Shown here: positions 49,601 through 61,228 of the stretch, piece after piece
How the letters are laid out: each line of letters opens with the position of its first letter
How positions within the stretch are numbered: the first letter of the stretch is position 1
Program-made: the position numbers and the translations under genes
Notes under the pieces: model-generated
The model's input: the letters and a program-made list of their open reading frames with translations, nothing else
Databases searched by the model: none
What the model was told of the DNA's origin: nothing
From: Sinonovacula constricta
Taxonomy: Eukaryota; Mollusca; Bivalvia; Cardiida; Solecurtidae
Direction: 5' to 3'
Length of the DNA stretch: 64,000 bases
Assembly (NCBI GenBank): GCA_007844125.1
Contig: CM017571.1
Location: 27,775,978-27,839,977 of the forward strand

Positions 49601-51633
49601 CCAAGGGAGCTATTTTCTGAGACCGCCTTATTATAAAAATTAAATACATGAGTTAGTATTTGAAGTGTTTAGCATGTAAATATGACAACTGGTGAAAGAA
49701 CAACAGTGTATTACCTGTAGAAGAATAGTTTACGTTTTATGTAACACTGACCAACAAAGAACAACTAAAATATTCATCTGCACTCAACCCTTCTTTAAAA
49801 AAGAAGACATAACAATATGTTATGCGTATGATTGTATATGCTACCTGTATATTATTTTGTACCTATATTGTACTACAGTGTAATTTACTGCAACCCTTTG
49901 CCATATATCGAAATCCGTAAATTTCTATTTAACATGTTATTCAATAAAATAACATAGAATTTGCGTTAATGTTTTATTTGTCATGAGACCTTTATTTAGA
50001 ATGATTCGATATTTTCATTTTGCTGGTATTTGTAAAATGGGTGAATTTAAATAGAATGTCATTAAACCTCATGCTAACAGATTTTAAATGAGACATTGAA
50101 CAGACAAACATCGCGCGACTAGACCCATCAGTCAGTATTTTTATAGAATAAAGCGGGGAAAATGAAATCAATCACAGAGCACATTACATCTACGCCCACG
50201 TCCGTATCATAGAGTTATTCCTCGTGGTATTGCATGCACAATCGGAATTAATCCGTGGCAAACCGGTCTGATTGCGACTCGTTTGATATAATTAATTGAA
50301 GCTGCACGCAAGTAATTGGAAATGGAATGTTAAACGACGTTAAGCCCTTATTTAAATGAATGTCTCGTGAAGTAAAAGCTAAAAAAAGAAATGTTATTAA
50401 GTTGTTAGTTGATCGTTGAAATATAATTTTGTCATTTTTTCCGATGATTACGCAACTGAACGTGAAATTATTGTTTATGACATGCATTTCTAAAGCGAAT
50501 GTTTTATTCGTTGACCCTGAGGTGCTTACCTCTTGATAATGTACAGCATAAACAATCCTATTAAACTAGTGTTATGCCAAGAAAACGTGTTACATGTATA
50601 CTGAAGAAGCAACCATTGTGACAGTGATGTATATTACAGAATCGTGCTTTGGTCAGTAAAGCGTGTATGTTATAGACCAAAAGGTCACGACAACGATCAA
50701 TCCGCTATCATGAAAGAAGTTCCATTAACTAATGAAGATGGCCTTTAACTTGGCCTATCAAAAGAACGTTTTATTGCATGCAATAAAACCGACTTTGCTT
50801 GTTTTGTTCCGTAGATTTATTGTAGAATTGACCTTGACCTTTTCATGTTCATCTACTTTATTAACAATTATTTTTTGTCATTCGTATCTACACGGCGGTA
50901 CCCGGATAAGTAAACACAGTTCTGATCGTGATTTAATGTGCTGGTTAATAAAATCTTTGATATTATTGGGATATTTTGAGAAAATAGCGAAATAGCGGAA
51001 TGTTTGCAGTATCAGTAAAAAGAATATACACAACTGATACCATGAATGAGGATATATGCCTAATGGGGTCAATTAAATATCTACAAAATCTGTATTCTAT
51101 AACGTCTGTTGTTTGTTTTATTTGTTTCAGTTGCCAACTGCCACAATGGCATTACCGAAATATTTTTAGTAAAAGTGTAGTTATTGTCACTTACAGGATG
51201 GAGTCACTTACCTGTGTTTTATAAATTCTTCCTTAGTACACAGTGGTATATAATATCCCCGAACACATTAAAACGTTCACTTCAATATAATTTATCCAAT
51301 TTCTAACCTCATGAAATAAAAACAGTAAGATGATGGATTTGATAACGTAAAATACCTAGTAGCTAGTAGAATAATTGTATAATGTTGTCACTAACAACCA
51401 TTCAGTCGTATTTACATGACTTTATTATGCACCAACATTTACCTGGTCTGGTTTTATGCAGAAATACATTACCTGTGCTGTGTATTAAATAGGAAACCAA
51501 ACTTGCACTTTCAGTAATGTTCGCAGAGCATATTCTTTCCAGAAGTAAATTCGACGAACGAATCTATTATCATTTGCGTATGTGACGGATGATAGGTCAT
51601 AATCAGGTTAATGTTTGGTTACTATGCGATTGC
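46640..51633. other. Unassigned intronic DNA
   Basis: AT-rich. At 48984-49090 a loose inverted pair (GTTCATTAGATACT / AGTATCTAATGAAC) encloses about 80 bp. The sequence CAGTATCT(A/G)AT.AACACTCATATCAGATC occurs at 49073 and again at 49422. Nothing else recognised. Confidence 0.45.
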
Positions 51634-52225
51634 CTTTTGTTTTAACTCCCCTGAGCACAGCGTGCTGAAGGTGGGCTTTTTTGATGCCCATTCGTCCGTC
51701 GACGGTCGTAGTCCGTCGTCCGTCCTTTGGCGTCAAGAGTTTGCTTGTGAACACTTTAGAGACTATGATTTTAATCCAGTCTTCACCATACTTGGACAGA
51801 ATGATTGTCGGCATAAAAGTATGTGCTCGTTGATATGTCAAATGTTAGAAAAGAATTGTGAACGCACTAGAGGTCATAGTCATGGACCAATCCTAACTTA
51901 ACTTTTTCAGATTGTCTGTCTGCATGAAATGTTAGATAGATGCATGACAGGGCCACGTTGGGTCAAAACATAGGTCCCTAGGAAAACCTTGTTAACCATT
52001 TAGAGACCACGTTTAAGACAAGATTTTCACAAAATGTGGAAAGCATATTTATCTGCATGAAATTATGCATGAGTTCAAAACTAGGTCATATCGCGTGAAT
52101 AAAGTAAATCACCAGTTCAAAAAAATGAAACTCCTTTGTGCACAACCAAGATGTCACATGTACGGTCCATTTATCACCAAGCTTGGTCAGAAAGATTTTG
52201 GCTGCATGAAATCTTAAAGAAGTCC
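51634..52225 (+). mobile_element. Old bivalve-type dispersed repeat
   Basis: It opens CTCCCCTGAGCACAGCGTGC, then GTCCGTCGACGG/GTCCGTCGTCCGTC, then recurring phrases TTGTGAACAC, TTAGAGAC, ACCATACTTGGACAGAATGA, TGCATGAAAT, GGGTCAAAACATAGGTC and ATCACCAAGCTTGGTCAGAA. From memory this phrase set marks an abundant repeat of bivalve genomes; it was not searched here. Internal phrases recur every ~130-200 bp, so it may itself be tandem in origin. Confidence 0.5.
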
Positions 52226-52411
52226 GTTACTTCTACATTGGATCATTTCCGCAATTAACATCTTGATGTGTTAATTTGTGCATGTATTTTCTAAACATAT
52301 CGTAGTCCTCTTATTCTATTATATACAACACTAACACATTACCAGTCTTTGATTGTTCACATATTTCTCCGATTTTGTAATAGGTTGTGTGTTTTTATTG
52401 TTTCTGGTCAG

Positions 52412-52525
52412 TGTATGACTCGATGGGAGGACCACAAACTGATTACGGAGGCCACGCCGGTAGAACCAGAGAAACACAAGGCACAGAAATTCCATCGAGA
52501 GAGGGTCAATGATGAGCTAGTCCAG
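52412..52525 (+). CDS. FABP gene, exon 3
   Basis: A 114-nt exon (38 codons) with acceptor TTTCTGGTCAG, phase 0 at both ends and a GTGAAT donor. It reads CMTRWEDHKLITEATPVEPE then KHKAQKFHRERVNDELVQ. It covers the FABP strands F-H. RERVNDELVQ aligns with the family's V.REL.DGELV block, which holds one of the arginines that bind the fatty-acid carboxylate (Arg106 in muscle/adipocyte types). The KHKAQKFHRER stretch is unusually basic. Confidence 0.9.
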
Positions 52526-53065
52526 GTGAATCAATGTTTACGTGTGTAATGGTCCGTTTGTATAAATGGCTCGCTGTTGGACTGTTTGTAGCTTTGTGTG
52601 TCATTTCATTTCCCTTTCTCCCTACCCTATCCCTCCATTGTATCTGTTGCCTCTATTGTGTCGTGTTCTCGCCCTCTCTTCTCGATCTCTCTCCTCTTGT
52701 TTCTCTTTCTCTCGCACTCCTCTATCCCCCAGTCTCTCTTATCTTGCTTCCTCTATTTTTTCATCTCCACCCTTTCTTAAACTATTTAATATGTCTGTCA
52801 TTTTGTTTGTCTGTCCCTTCATCTTTCTTTCTTTTATTCTTTATCTGTTTCTCTGCATCTCACTCTTTCTATCTTTCTTTGTCTCCCTTTGTCTTTCAGT
52901 CTCTCTCCTATTCTATATGTCTCTCTGTTTAATTCTTCCTCTCTCGCTCTCTTTCTCTACCTTTCTCCGTCTCTAATTATAAATGTGTCTGTCTGTCCCT
53001 CTTCCTGTCTCTATTTTATTCTCTCTTCTTTCTCCCTATGGCCCGCTCCCTCTCGTTCTGATCCC

Positions 53066-53106
<41 letters not shown>

Positions 53107-53341
53107 GATTCTCGTTGTCTCTCTTTTCCTTCTCCATTTTCTCTTCTCGTGCTATCTCGTTCTCTCCCATGTCTGTCTGTCTGTCTGTATGTCTGTCTGT
53201 CTGTCTGTCGGTCTGTCTGTCTCTCTGTTTCTCTGTCTGTCTGGCAGAGCCTCGTTTCGTATCGTTTCATCCAACATCGTTCATCAATGACCATTTGGAA
53301 GATTTTATTAACATGCGTATGTAATGTTTTATTTGTTTCAG
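52526..53341 (+). repeat. FABP intron 3: pyrimidine-rich low-complexity domain
   Basis: Most of the 816-nt intron (about 52596-53258) is C+T on the + strand. It includes (CT)n at 53068-53104 and (TGTC)n at 53168-53221. Several long ORFs in all frames are composition artefacts. The stretch ends about 80 nt before the exon 4 acceptor (TTATTTGTTTCAG). Confidence 0.95.
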
Positions 53342-53395
53342 ACAATGTGGATAGGCGATGTAAAATGTACCAGAGTTTTCAAGAAGGACTCCTGA
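53342..53395 (+). CDS. FABP gene, exon 4 and stop
   Basis: It encodes TMWIGDVKCTRVFKKDS then TGA (53393-53395). This is the last FABP beta strand pair: T...GDV.CTR.(Y/F).K. The family's carboxylate-binding R-x-Y is R-x-F here, so the Arg is kept but the Tyr hydroxyl is absent, which may change ligand binding. Total protein is 146 (1a) or 143 (1b) residues. There is no signal peptide, so it is cytosolic. Confidence 0.92.
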   Translation, partial: TMWIGDVKCTRVFKKDS

Positions 53396-53916
53396 TCACC
53401 GTGAACTATAGTTGCTACGTGTATATTAATTGGATTCTAATCGTTAACTCTTAGCATGCTGAAAGCGAATATCTAGCAAACAAAGTATATGGGACCCATA
53501 TTGGTCCCATGTGGATGCCGTATAAGTCCTATATGGTCATCATCTGTGGGACCTTTATGTGCTTTCTGTAAGGGGAGTTTGGACCTTCTATAAGTCCTGT
53601 GTTTTTCATATATAGGATGCATATTGGTCTGTATAGGTAACATATTTCAGATAAAGGCTGTATGTTGGTCTCTTTTTAGGCACAGTATACATATATAGAT
53701 CTCTATAGGTCGTATATTTTAAAGCTTGCATATAGGTCCTGTATGGGTCCCATTTTTCATATATAGGCCGTAAATATATCTCAACTTGGTGTAAATTGAG
53801 ACCAGCAAGGCTACCTTGTGAGTTTGCGACCAGGATCTTAAGTAATTTGCAATGTTACTAGCTATGTGTACATTCTTTTTTAACAAATGCATTGCAAATA
53901 ATTGTGAACGAATAAA
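53396..53916 (+). other. Presumed FABP 3' UTR with AATAAA
   Basis: The first AATAAA after the stop is at 53911-53916, giving a 3' UTR of about 520-540 nt. It contains the degenerate repeat at 53489-53775. Confidence 0.5.
53489..53775. repeat. Degenerate TATAGGTCC-type repeat in the presumed 3' UTR
   Basis: Variants of (A)TATAGGTCC / ATATTGGTCCCAT recur about every 18-35 bp (CCCATATTGGTCCCAT, CTATAAGTCCTGTG, TATAGGATGCATATTGGTCT, ATATAGGTCCTGTATGGGTC). Decayed minisatellite. Confidence 0.65.
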
Positions 53917-55016
53917 GCATGCTCAGAGTTAACGCAACAACAACAAGTCAAATATCAAAGACCTTTATACACAAGTATAGGTATTTGACAAATATGTTTT
54001 AAAAAGCTTGCTTCAATGTAACTACCATCTAGATATAGCATATGTGATGCTTTTATATATTGTTTGTTTTCATCGTTACATTAAAAAGATGTAAAGTACT
54101 AGTTTTAATCAACACATATTGATTGTAGGGTTCAAGCATTTACCTTAATAATCATATTATCTGATATTAATGACGGTGTCATCTTAAAACGAGGTATGGT
54201 CTTCAACTGTTGCTTTAATATAATATGATCACACTCCTGGTGACGTCACATCAGCTTGAAACGGGTGATATTGCTTTTGGTTCTACTTACGGGGAAAAAA
54301 CAACAAAGCTAACTCATTTTGAGAAAAACATGTTATTTTAAGAAATGATAAAGTTTGGCAACTTTAACAATGTTTGCATTTTTAGCAAATTTTTAAACAT
54401 GCACTATGCCCAAGCTGTTTTAGACCATATTTTATAAAATATATACATGAACTTTATAATCTATTGTAAAAAGAGCTAAAAATGATTATTGTTGTTTGCA
54501 TATTAATTACACAAAAATGTTTGTAACATTTTGACATTTTTGTGGGATACTGATTGTTATTTAAGACAGAAGGTTTGTGAATATTGTTGTTTTACAACTC
54601 CTTTGTGTGGGTTATACTTGTTGAGCTTGGCTGAAAGAGGTGGTTGTTCTGCCTTTATGGATGTAACCAAATGATCGGCTATTGATTGTGTAAAAGTTGC
54701 TATGTAAGATCCCTCTCCTGTATCCTAAAGTATCCAAGCTACCGTCATGTTGTCTGTTGTGGTCAAAAGCTTTTCATCTTCGTCATCATTATTATCATAA
54801 TCATCATGCAACATCGTCGTCGTCATCACCATCATCATTAGCATCATCATCATTAAAATGCTGTATTCCTACTAATCTGCTACAGAAGTTTTCATAAAGT
54901 ATCATTTACTGTGCAATATACTATTTGATGTTTTAATGTTGTAAGTCTCTATTGACATTTTAATATATAACTTTAATTATCAAAGAGTCAACATGGCACT
55001 CGTTAAGATTGGACTT
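53917..55016. other. Intergenic, downstream of FABP
   Basis: AT-rich. One TGACGTCA at 54241-54248 and a (CAT/CGT)n trinucleotide region at 54777-54856. No gene recognised. Confidence 0.5.
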
Positions 55017-55693
55017 CAGAGAATGCGGACTACGCTGGGTTAGTGTGTTATCAGATGTGTGCAGAGTATGCGGACTACGCTGGGTTAGTATGTTATCAGA
55101 TGTGTGCAGAGTATGCGGACTACGCTGGGTTAGTATGTTATCATTTGTGGGCAGAGTATGCGGGCTACGCTGGGTTAGTATGTTATCAGATGTGTGCAGA
55201 GTATGCGGACTACGCTGGGTTAGTGTGTTATCATTTGTGTGCAGAGTATGCGGACTAGGCTGGGTTAGTATGTTATCAGTTGTGTGCAGAGTATGCGGAC
55301 TACGCTGGGTTAGTATGTTATCAGTTGTGTGCAGAGTATGCGGACTACGCTGGGTTAGTATGTTATCAGATGTGTGCAGAGTATGCGGACTACGCTGGGT
55401 TAGTGTGTTATCATTTGTGTGCAGAGTATGCGGACTAGGCTGGGTTAGTATGTTATCAGTTGTGTGCAGAGTATGCGGACTACGCTGGGTTAGTATGTTA
55501 TCAGTTGTGTGCAGAGTATGCGGACTACGCTGGGTTAGTGTGTTATCATTTGTGTGCAGAGTATGCGGACTAGGCTGGGTTAGTATGTTATCAGTTGTGT
55601 GCAAAGTATGCGGACTAGGCTGGGTTAGTATGTTATCAGTTGTGTGCAGAGTATGCGGACTACGCTGGGTTAGTATGTTATCAGTTGTGTGCT
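55017..55693. repeat. 45-bp minisatellite, 15 units, with higher-order structure
   Basis: Units contain GCGGACTACGCTGGGTTAGT, then GTGTTATCA or ATGTTATCA, then GATGTGTGCAGAGTAT-like. Variation is confined to a few sites: ACGC/AGGC, GTG/ATG and A(G)ATG/TTTG/GTTG. By unit type the order is A B C B D E F B D E F D E E F: a four-unit (180-bp) block B-D-E-F is repeated and then partly re-used, so expansion went by multi-unit blocks. Because 45 is divisible by three, both strands stay open (- strand 287 codons, 54960-55823; + strand 236 codons, 55009-55719). Unit differences are almost all amino-acid-changing in both frames, which argues against purifying selection. Confidence 0.95.
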
Positions 55694-56500
55694 GTCTTCG
55701 TTTTGCTAGCACGCAATGACTGCCAGACAGCAACGTTGGCCTGATACGGGGACAAGTCACGAAACTAATTGTATAAAAAAATGCGTAAGCAATGGAGATA
55801 TAGACATTTGAGCATTTCAGCAAAAAATGTTAATAACTTAGAAGACTTAAAATAATATTGCTTGAAAATGTTTAAATTATAAAATGATGGTACAACCTTT
55901 TGTCCATAGTAATGGTTTCACTTTTTATCAGAATTCAAGGGAGCTCACTCTAGCCATCATTTATCAGTTACACGTTATCTCCCATGCTGTGTATTAATGT
56001 TTCTGTGTTATAATATCCATTAATTGTTGTAAATTATTGGTAATAAATATAAGTGTCTAGTATACTCGTCTTTGACTATTTTATGTCCGAATCCTATGAA
56101 GTATAACTTCCAATGTTTGATTCATACATACTGTGTAGGCATTTACCTAACAAAGGAAATTACTTAGTTTCTTTAATATTCAATAACCAGCACTGATGAA
56201 ATCCTCGAAGTGATTTTTGACACAACATTAGCCAGTCGAAAACTTTTTTTAAACCAATTTTTTTACGGTCACTTCTATAGAACATCAGGAACCTACACCA
56301 AATTTGAAGTCAGTCCATTTATTAGTTTTCCACTTTTATTTTCTAACAAAAAAAAAAGGCAAATCAAGGTAGACAACCTAAAATTATAATACGTGTATTC
56401 ATGGTTCTGGAGCTCTGTACCTCGATACATCAATATCTAAAACAAATAACACAAATATCAATAAAATGCTCAGGACAAAACTCGGACAATGAGACAGTTG
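55694..56500. other. Intergenic
   Basis: Ordinary AT-rich DNA; no gene or repeat recognised. Confidence 0.5.
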
Positions 56501-56509
56501 GCAAAGGTT

Positions 56510-56910
56510 GTCTTTAGCAATGGCGTGATTCCCCAATGACTGGGGGAAGACCTACATCTTGAGCTTCTACAAAGGCAAAGGTGAAGGCTTGACCACGGCA
56601 ACTGCCATAGCCTCAAACTCAAAGACCAAGTCAAGAAACTACTAGAGCGTGTGTTAGACTCATCCATTCATAAAATGGTTGTCATCAGCACAATGCATTT
56701 TGGTTTTGTGCCTGGCAGAGGTACCACTGATGTCATCTTTATCTTGCGCCAGCTGCATGAAAAGATTATTGTAAACAAGCACGGTATTTTGCCTTGGTAG
56801 ACCTGGAGAAGGCCTTTGACAGAGTGCCTAGGAAAGTCCTTTGATGGACCCTGAGAAAACTAAGAGATGAGTGGGCAGTGCGTGTAATCCAGGGCTATAT
56901 AAGAACATTA
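56510..56910 (+). pseudogene. Decayed LINE (non-LTR) reverse-transcriptase fragment
   Basis: Conceptual pieces in shifting + frames match the finger/palm region of LINE reverse transcriptases: a VIPNDWGK.Y..SFYKGKG-like stretch, then LKLKDQVKKLLERVLD, then FGFVPGRGTTDVIFILRQLH, then ALVDLEKAFDRVPRKVL and WTLRKLRDEWAVRVIQGY. There are at least two frameshifts and in-frame stops (for example TGA after RKVL). The piece ends before the catalytic DD motif. The RTE-like clade is my best guess from the motif wording. Confidence 0.8.
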
Positions 56911-59900
56911 AGCAATTGGAATTCCTCAGCCATTTTATTAAACAACTTCTGATTTATTTAGAACGAAAAATGGCAATGATGTGATTGGCTGAGTGAAAAA
57001 GAAATATGCGTGGCCTGGATATTCACTTCAAAAAATAATATCTTCACCGGTTCATTGCAATGATTAACAGCTATAACTACCATAGTGAATTTGATCACAG
57101 TATTTTGATGCAATGTGACAACTACCAAGAGAAAAAAACGATGTAGGAAGACAAAAATGTTTCTAGTTCTTTTATTTTTTATATTCTCAGTCTAAAATAG
57201 TACCAAATTAAAATGAAATGATTACTTTCAATAAACATATTAAATTGTTTTCTTTGGTGAATTTTCTTTTTAACTTTATACATTTAATAAACTTTATTTG
57301 ATTTGTTTAACATCTAACAATAAACATCATAATAGAGATGTTGAGCTATAATTGGTTAAAAAAGAAACCAGAAAACATTGTCTGGGTAAATTAACCAATA
57401 CACAGCAGGTAATCTGCAAGATACCACACATTTATTTTTTTCTAATTAGAGACAGTTGTAGAAATCTGCTTTGAATCATGCAATTAAATTTTAATATGAT
57501 TTTTTTTAAACTTCAGAAAAGTAAGAAATACTTTTACTAATTACATCTTTATCTACAAGGAAATTGCACATCCCACAAACAAAGAGACAAAAATACATGT
57601 GTAAGGTCCTGTCCAAGAGTATGCCTTTACATTTTGTTTTGTTAATAATATTCACAAAATGTAAACTTTAATACTAGCAAAACAATTATGATTACAGCAA
57701 GTCGAAGGGACAGCACTGAAATTGTCACCACAAAGATTCAAACAAACAACTTAATGACCCAAAGTCATACATGACTGTCAGACATGACCTCAACATTTGA
57801 TCACAGCAAATAATCCTCAATAGAAACACATATCAAGAAAGAGAAATAAATATCACTTGATTAAGTTGCATTTTAAATTTTTAAGTTTTTATATGAAATA
57901 TTTACAATAAATATTCAGCAGCTTAATATTCCTGAAAAAAAAATGTATCAAAATTACTTATAAGAAACAATATTAAATTCCGCAGATCCAATAATTACGA
58001 AAGACAACTCTTACAAGTTTTTACGAACGGTTCTCAACTCCTTACTTCCCTTACTTAGAAAAATAATATCGTAAATTGTTATTTAATATGCCAATACAAA
58101 ATACAAAGATATTGCTTACGTGCCTTAGATCCAATAATTATGGCAAATAAATCTTACAGGATTTACAGTACTGCTCTTTATCAGTTTCTAATAAGTTTAA
58201 GTTCTGTTTTAAATCGGTTATAAAGTACTCATTACCTCCCTTTCTTCGTAAAACAGTAGTAAACTGTAACTCTATGTACACATTATTTACAATAAAAAAG
58301 AGAATGAAATGACAGGTGAAACTAGGTGAATATCACAGCTACAGATACCAACAATAGAAATGTACATAACAGAACGATATGTGAATATTAACAAACAGGT
58401 TGTGATTCTTTGACTACCAAATCAGAGCAACATAAAGCATCTTCACTATCATCAGCCTTGTAGAACAAACTACATACACTTTATAAACACTTGTCTTGGC
58501 ACAATGTTTCTTGTTTCTCTTTTATTCAAACCACTTTATACAGGCTTTCCCAAGTTTTTTGAATTCAGCCTTTTTTGTTAAAAAGTAAAGAAATGAGAAT
58601 TTACAATGACAAAGTTGATATTAAAAAAAGCTCATTTTAAGAACAGAAAGGTGGACACAGATCAAAATTAGTAGACATTATTTAAAGTCAGATCTTTTGG
58701 GGTAATTTGGTAAGATCACAACCAATCAAATTGTTTAATAAATGATAACTTATCATCGAATCATGGATAATGTTTGAAGCCAAATAATTTTATTGGTTTA
58801 GAAAACAGCTAATAAAATAGCTTTATTATAAGTAGGAGTCTTTATTCATTAATTGTGTATGGTTTTGGATGCTAAAGCCCCATGGTGTTGTAATTAATGG
58901 ATTTACTCTTAACCTTCCAAGGACAGGCAGATCAGATTTAGCCAGTGTAGATCCAGATCAGCCAGCTCCTGTTGGAAACCATATAACAAGGCTATGCAGT
59001 CTTTGCTGCTGAGTCTCTAGCAATAGGATTTGCATACCTGTATGTAGTTATAAAAAGTATCATGATTTTTTACAAATGCAGCATGCCATGACATAAAACT
59101 GCTTTTCAAATCAAAACAACACAAATTAATTTCAGCATAAAGAATTCAACAATGGGCAAAAGGAAATTAATTGAACACAATTTGACAACAAAATATTTTA
59201 CATAAGCACATAAAAGTCAGCACTTGGTCTAAGTTAGTGTGCTAAGAAACATAAACAACCCTTAAAAATAAATCTGTTATTTGGTATTGTATACATAATG
59301 TTGACTTGTGTACGATACATTTTAAATAAATTAAAAGTTTAATGCTGGAATGTTTCTAACTATTTAACAGATACATGTTTAGCATATACAAGAACAGAAG
59401 CATGAATTAAGTATAATATAACTATTATATTATATAAACTATGATGTTAAGAACAGTTAAGTTTGGACAAAATGGACTGTTAGTGTAAGTTTTTACTTGT
59501 TTGGTTTAAACAGACCTTAAAAATATCCAAATTTCAGAAGTCAGAAATTGTGAGTTTTTTCTTAAGCTAAAAATTATGTTCACATATGTAAATCATGTCT
59601 TTTTTTTCAATGTTTAAGTTTCCAACAGAGTATTTTATGAGAAGTACTGTGTATTCATAATTTTTAATAACTTATTTCTACATTACTTATTACTCTGATT
59701 CAGAATATGTTAAATTAACCTGACTGAATGAGTTCACACAGTGCATTGTAAGTCTGTAAAATGCATAACACTATAGCAGTTTCTTAGTTGCTTAAAATAC
59801 ATAACAAATAAAACACATCAACAGGAAACATAGGAACGAAAGAGAACAAGAACTTCAACATAATAAAAAAACACACACATATATATGTATATACATGTTA

Positions 59901-60590
59901 TACAAGCCCTGCAGATAATTCACATTAGATACATGTTGATTTAGTAGGCAGATCTGTTGAATAGAAAATGTGTTTAAGTTCATTCCATCTCACTATACAA
60001 ATGTACCACTTTCTGAACCCTGTTAACTAGAATTGTTAATATGTCACAACAACTGCAACAGTACAGCTCACATGCATTCACATGACAACCATAGTCAGAG
60101 ATTTTATTTTGAAAACTACCCAATAGCAATGAGTGATATTGGTGAGTGGTTTTCCCTTTTTACTCTCTATATGCAAGAAATTCCTTTCACTTGGATTCCT
60201 CACTTTATATGCTTGAACTCTTTGGAATCTGAATGATTATTATTTGGCTTCCATCGTAATATACTCAATATACAATATACAATTGAAAACATGGGTGTCC
60301 ATTTTCTGGTTTATATAACCTCTTACAGTCATGGACATGGACCACAAGGTGTACATTACTTTGGACATATAATTGTCAGGTGATGTGTATGAAAACTGGT
60401 AAAAAAATGTTCATTATGCAAGGCATTTTCAAGTGTGTTTTTTTAAGAAAGGCACAAATTAGCACCTTACAAGTGTACTTCCACACTGAAACACTTATTA
60501 TCACACATTTCTACAAATGTACATGTACACATTTTTTTAAAATATCATACTTTCTGCACATGTATCATAAATATATCACAAATCACAATT
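56911..60590. other. AT-rich intergenic DNA left of the tRNase Z-like gene
   Basis: No coding exon seen. The right ~500 nt are probably the 3' UTR of the - strand gene: an AATAAA on the - strand lies at 60103-60108. A fragment at about 58915-59030 (CAGGCAGATCAGATTTAGCC, GTAGATCCAGATCAGCCAGC) resembles another common bivalve repeat. The ORFs at 60033 and 60380 lie inside the presumed UTR and are not called. Confidence 0.5.
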
Positions 60591-60922
60591 TTACACGTAT
60601 CTCTCCTTGGCAAGGGTTGAAGCTATAATTTTATCCTTCAGCATCAACGGCATGCCTCCAAATACCTGCTCCTGAATATACCGAACTGAATATTTGTCAG
60701 AAAAATGCACTAGCAGAATGTTCTGTATGTCTCGAAATTTGTCTGCATTGTCATATAATTCAGAGAGGTGTATATGACCATACTTCCGTGCTTGTTCAAT
60801 GCAGTCTTTTAAAGGTTTTGCCAGGTTGATGTATGTTGCCTCAACAATGAGTAGTTTGACCTTGAAAAGGTCAGAGGGTGGAGGAAACACTTCGTCAGTG
60901 AAGACCTGGAACGTAGTGTCAC
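60591..60922 (-). CDS. tRNase Z-like metallo-hydrolase, last exon
   Basis: The - strand acceptor is CCCCTTGACAG; GT completes the Gly codon split from the previous exon. It reads (G)DTTFQVFTDEVFPPPSDLF, then KVKLLIVEATYINLAKPLKD, CIEQARKYGHIHLSEL, NILLVHFSDKYSVRYIQEQV and ends KERYV-TAA. Features of the short plant/bacterial-type tRNase Z family: motif IV (Y)TGDTT with the metal-bridging Asp, E(A/S)TY, a GHIHLSEL helix carrying the catalytic-region His, and motif V as LVHFS.KYS. Enzymes of this family cut 3' trailers from pre-tRNA using two zinc ions. The wording is diverged from canonical tRNase Z, so a related hydrolase role is possible. Confidence 0.85.
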
Positions 60923-61228
60923 CTGTCAAGGGGAAGAAAAATAATAATCATGTATCAGTATACAGTAAGTAAACAAATAAACAAAAATATGTTCAATGAA
61001 AAAGCAAAGGTCTTTTTTAAAAAATCATAATATTACTAAATCTTTTCAGTCAACATCAATTCAATCCATAAGTGTTTCCTATTGTTTGCCCATTTAAGCT
61101 AAGAAAATTATATGCAATTATTATAAGTTGGAACTTAATTTACCAGGGACAATGAGGACTTTGATTTCAAGTTCATAGTCACTTTAACAAGCGTTTAGTT
61201 AATAATATAAAAAACGAAAAACACTTAC

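Larger units (their letters stand above)
41952..52411 (+). other. FABP intron 2
   Basis: A 10.5-kb intron. Contents: a GTT tract just after the donor (41997-42030), a poly-G run (43708-43727), an old direct duplication (43.5-44.6 against about 45.4-46.3 kb), a 12-bp array (46.57 kb), related repeats around 49.0-49.46 kb, and an old bivalve-type dispersed repeat (51634-52225). No additional exon found. The ORF at 42714-42932 has a signal-peptide-like start but no recognisable continuation. Confidence 0.6.

Noticed and set aside
52534..53324. Several overlapping ORFs of 100-136 codons
   Set aside because: They lie in the pyrimidine-rich FABP intron 3 and exist in all frames because of composition (Ser/Leu/Phe/Cys repeats).
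56470..56667. 65-codon - strand ORF
   Set aside because: Antisense shadow of the LINE reverse-transcriptase fossil.
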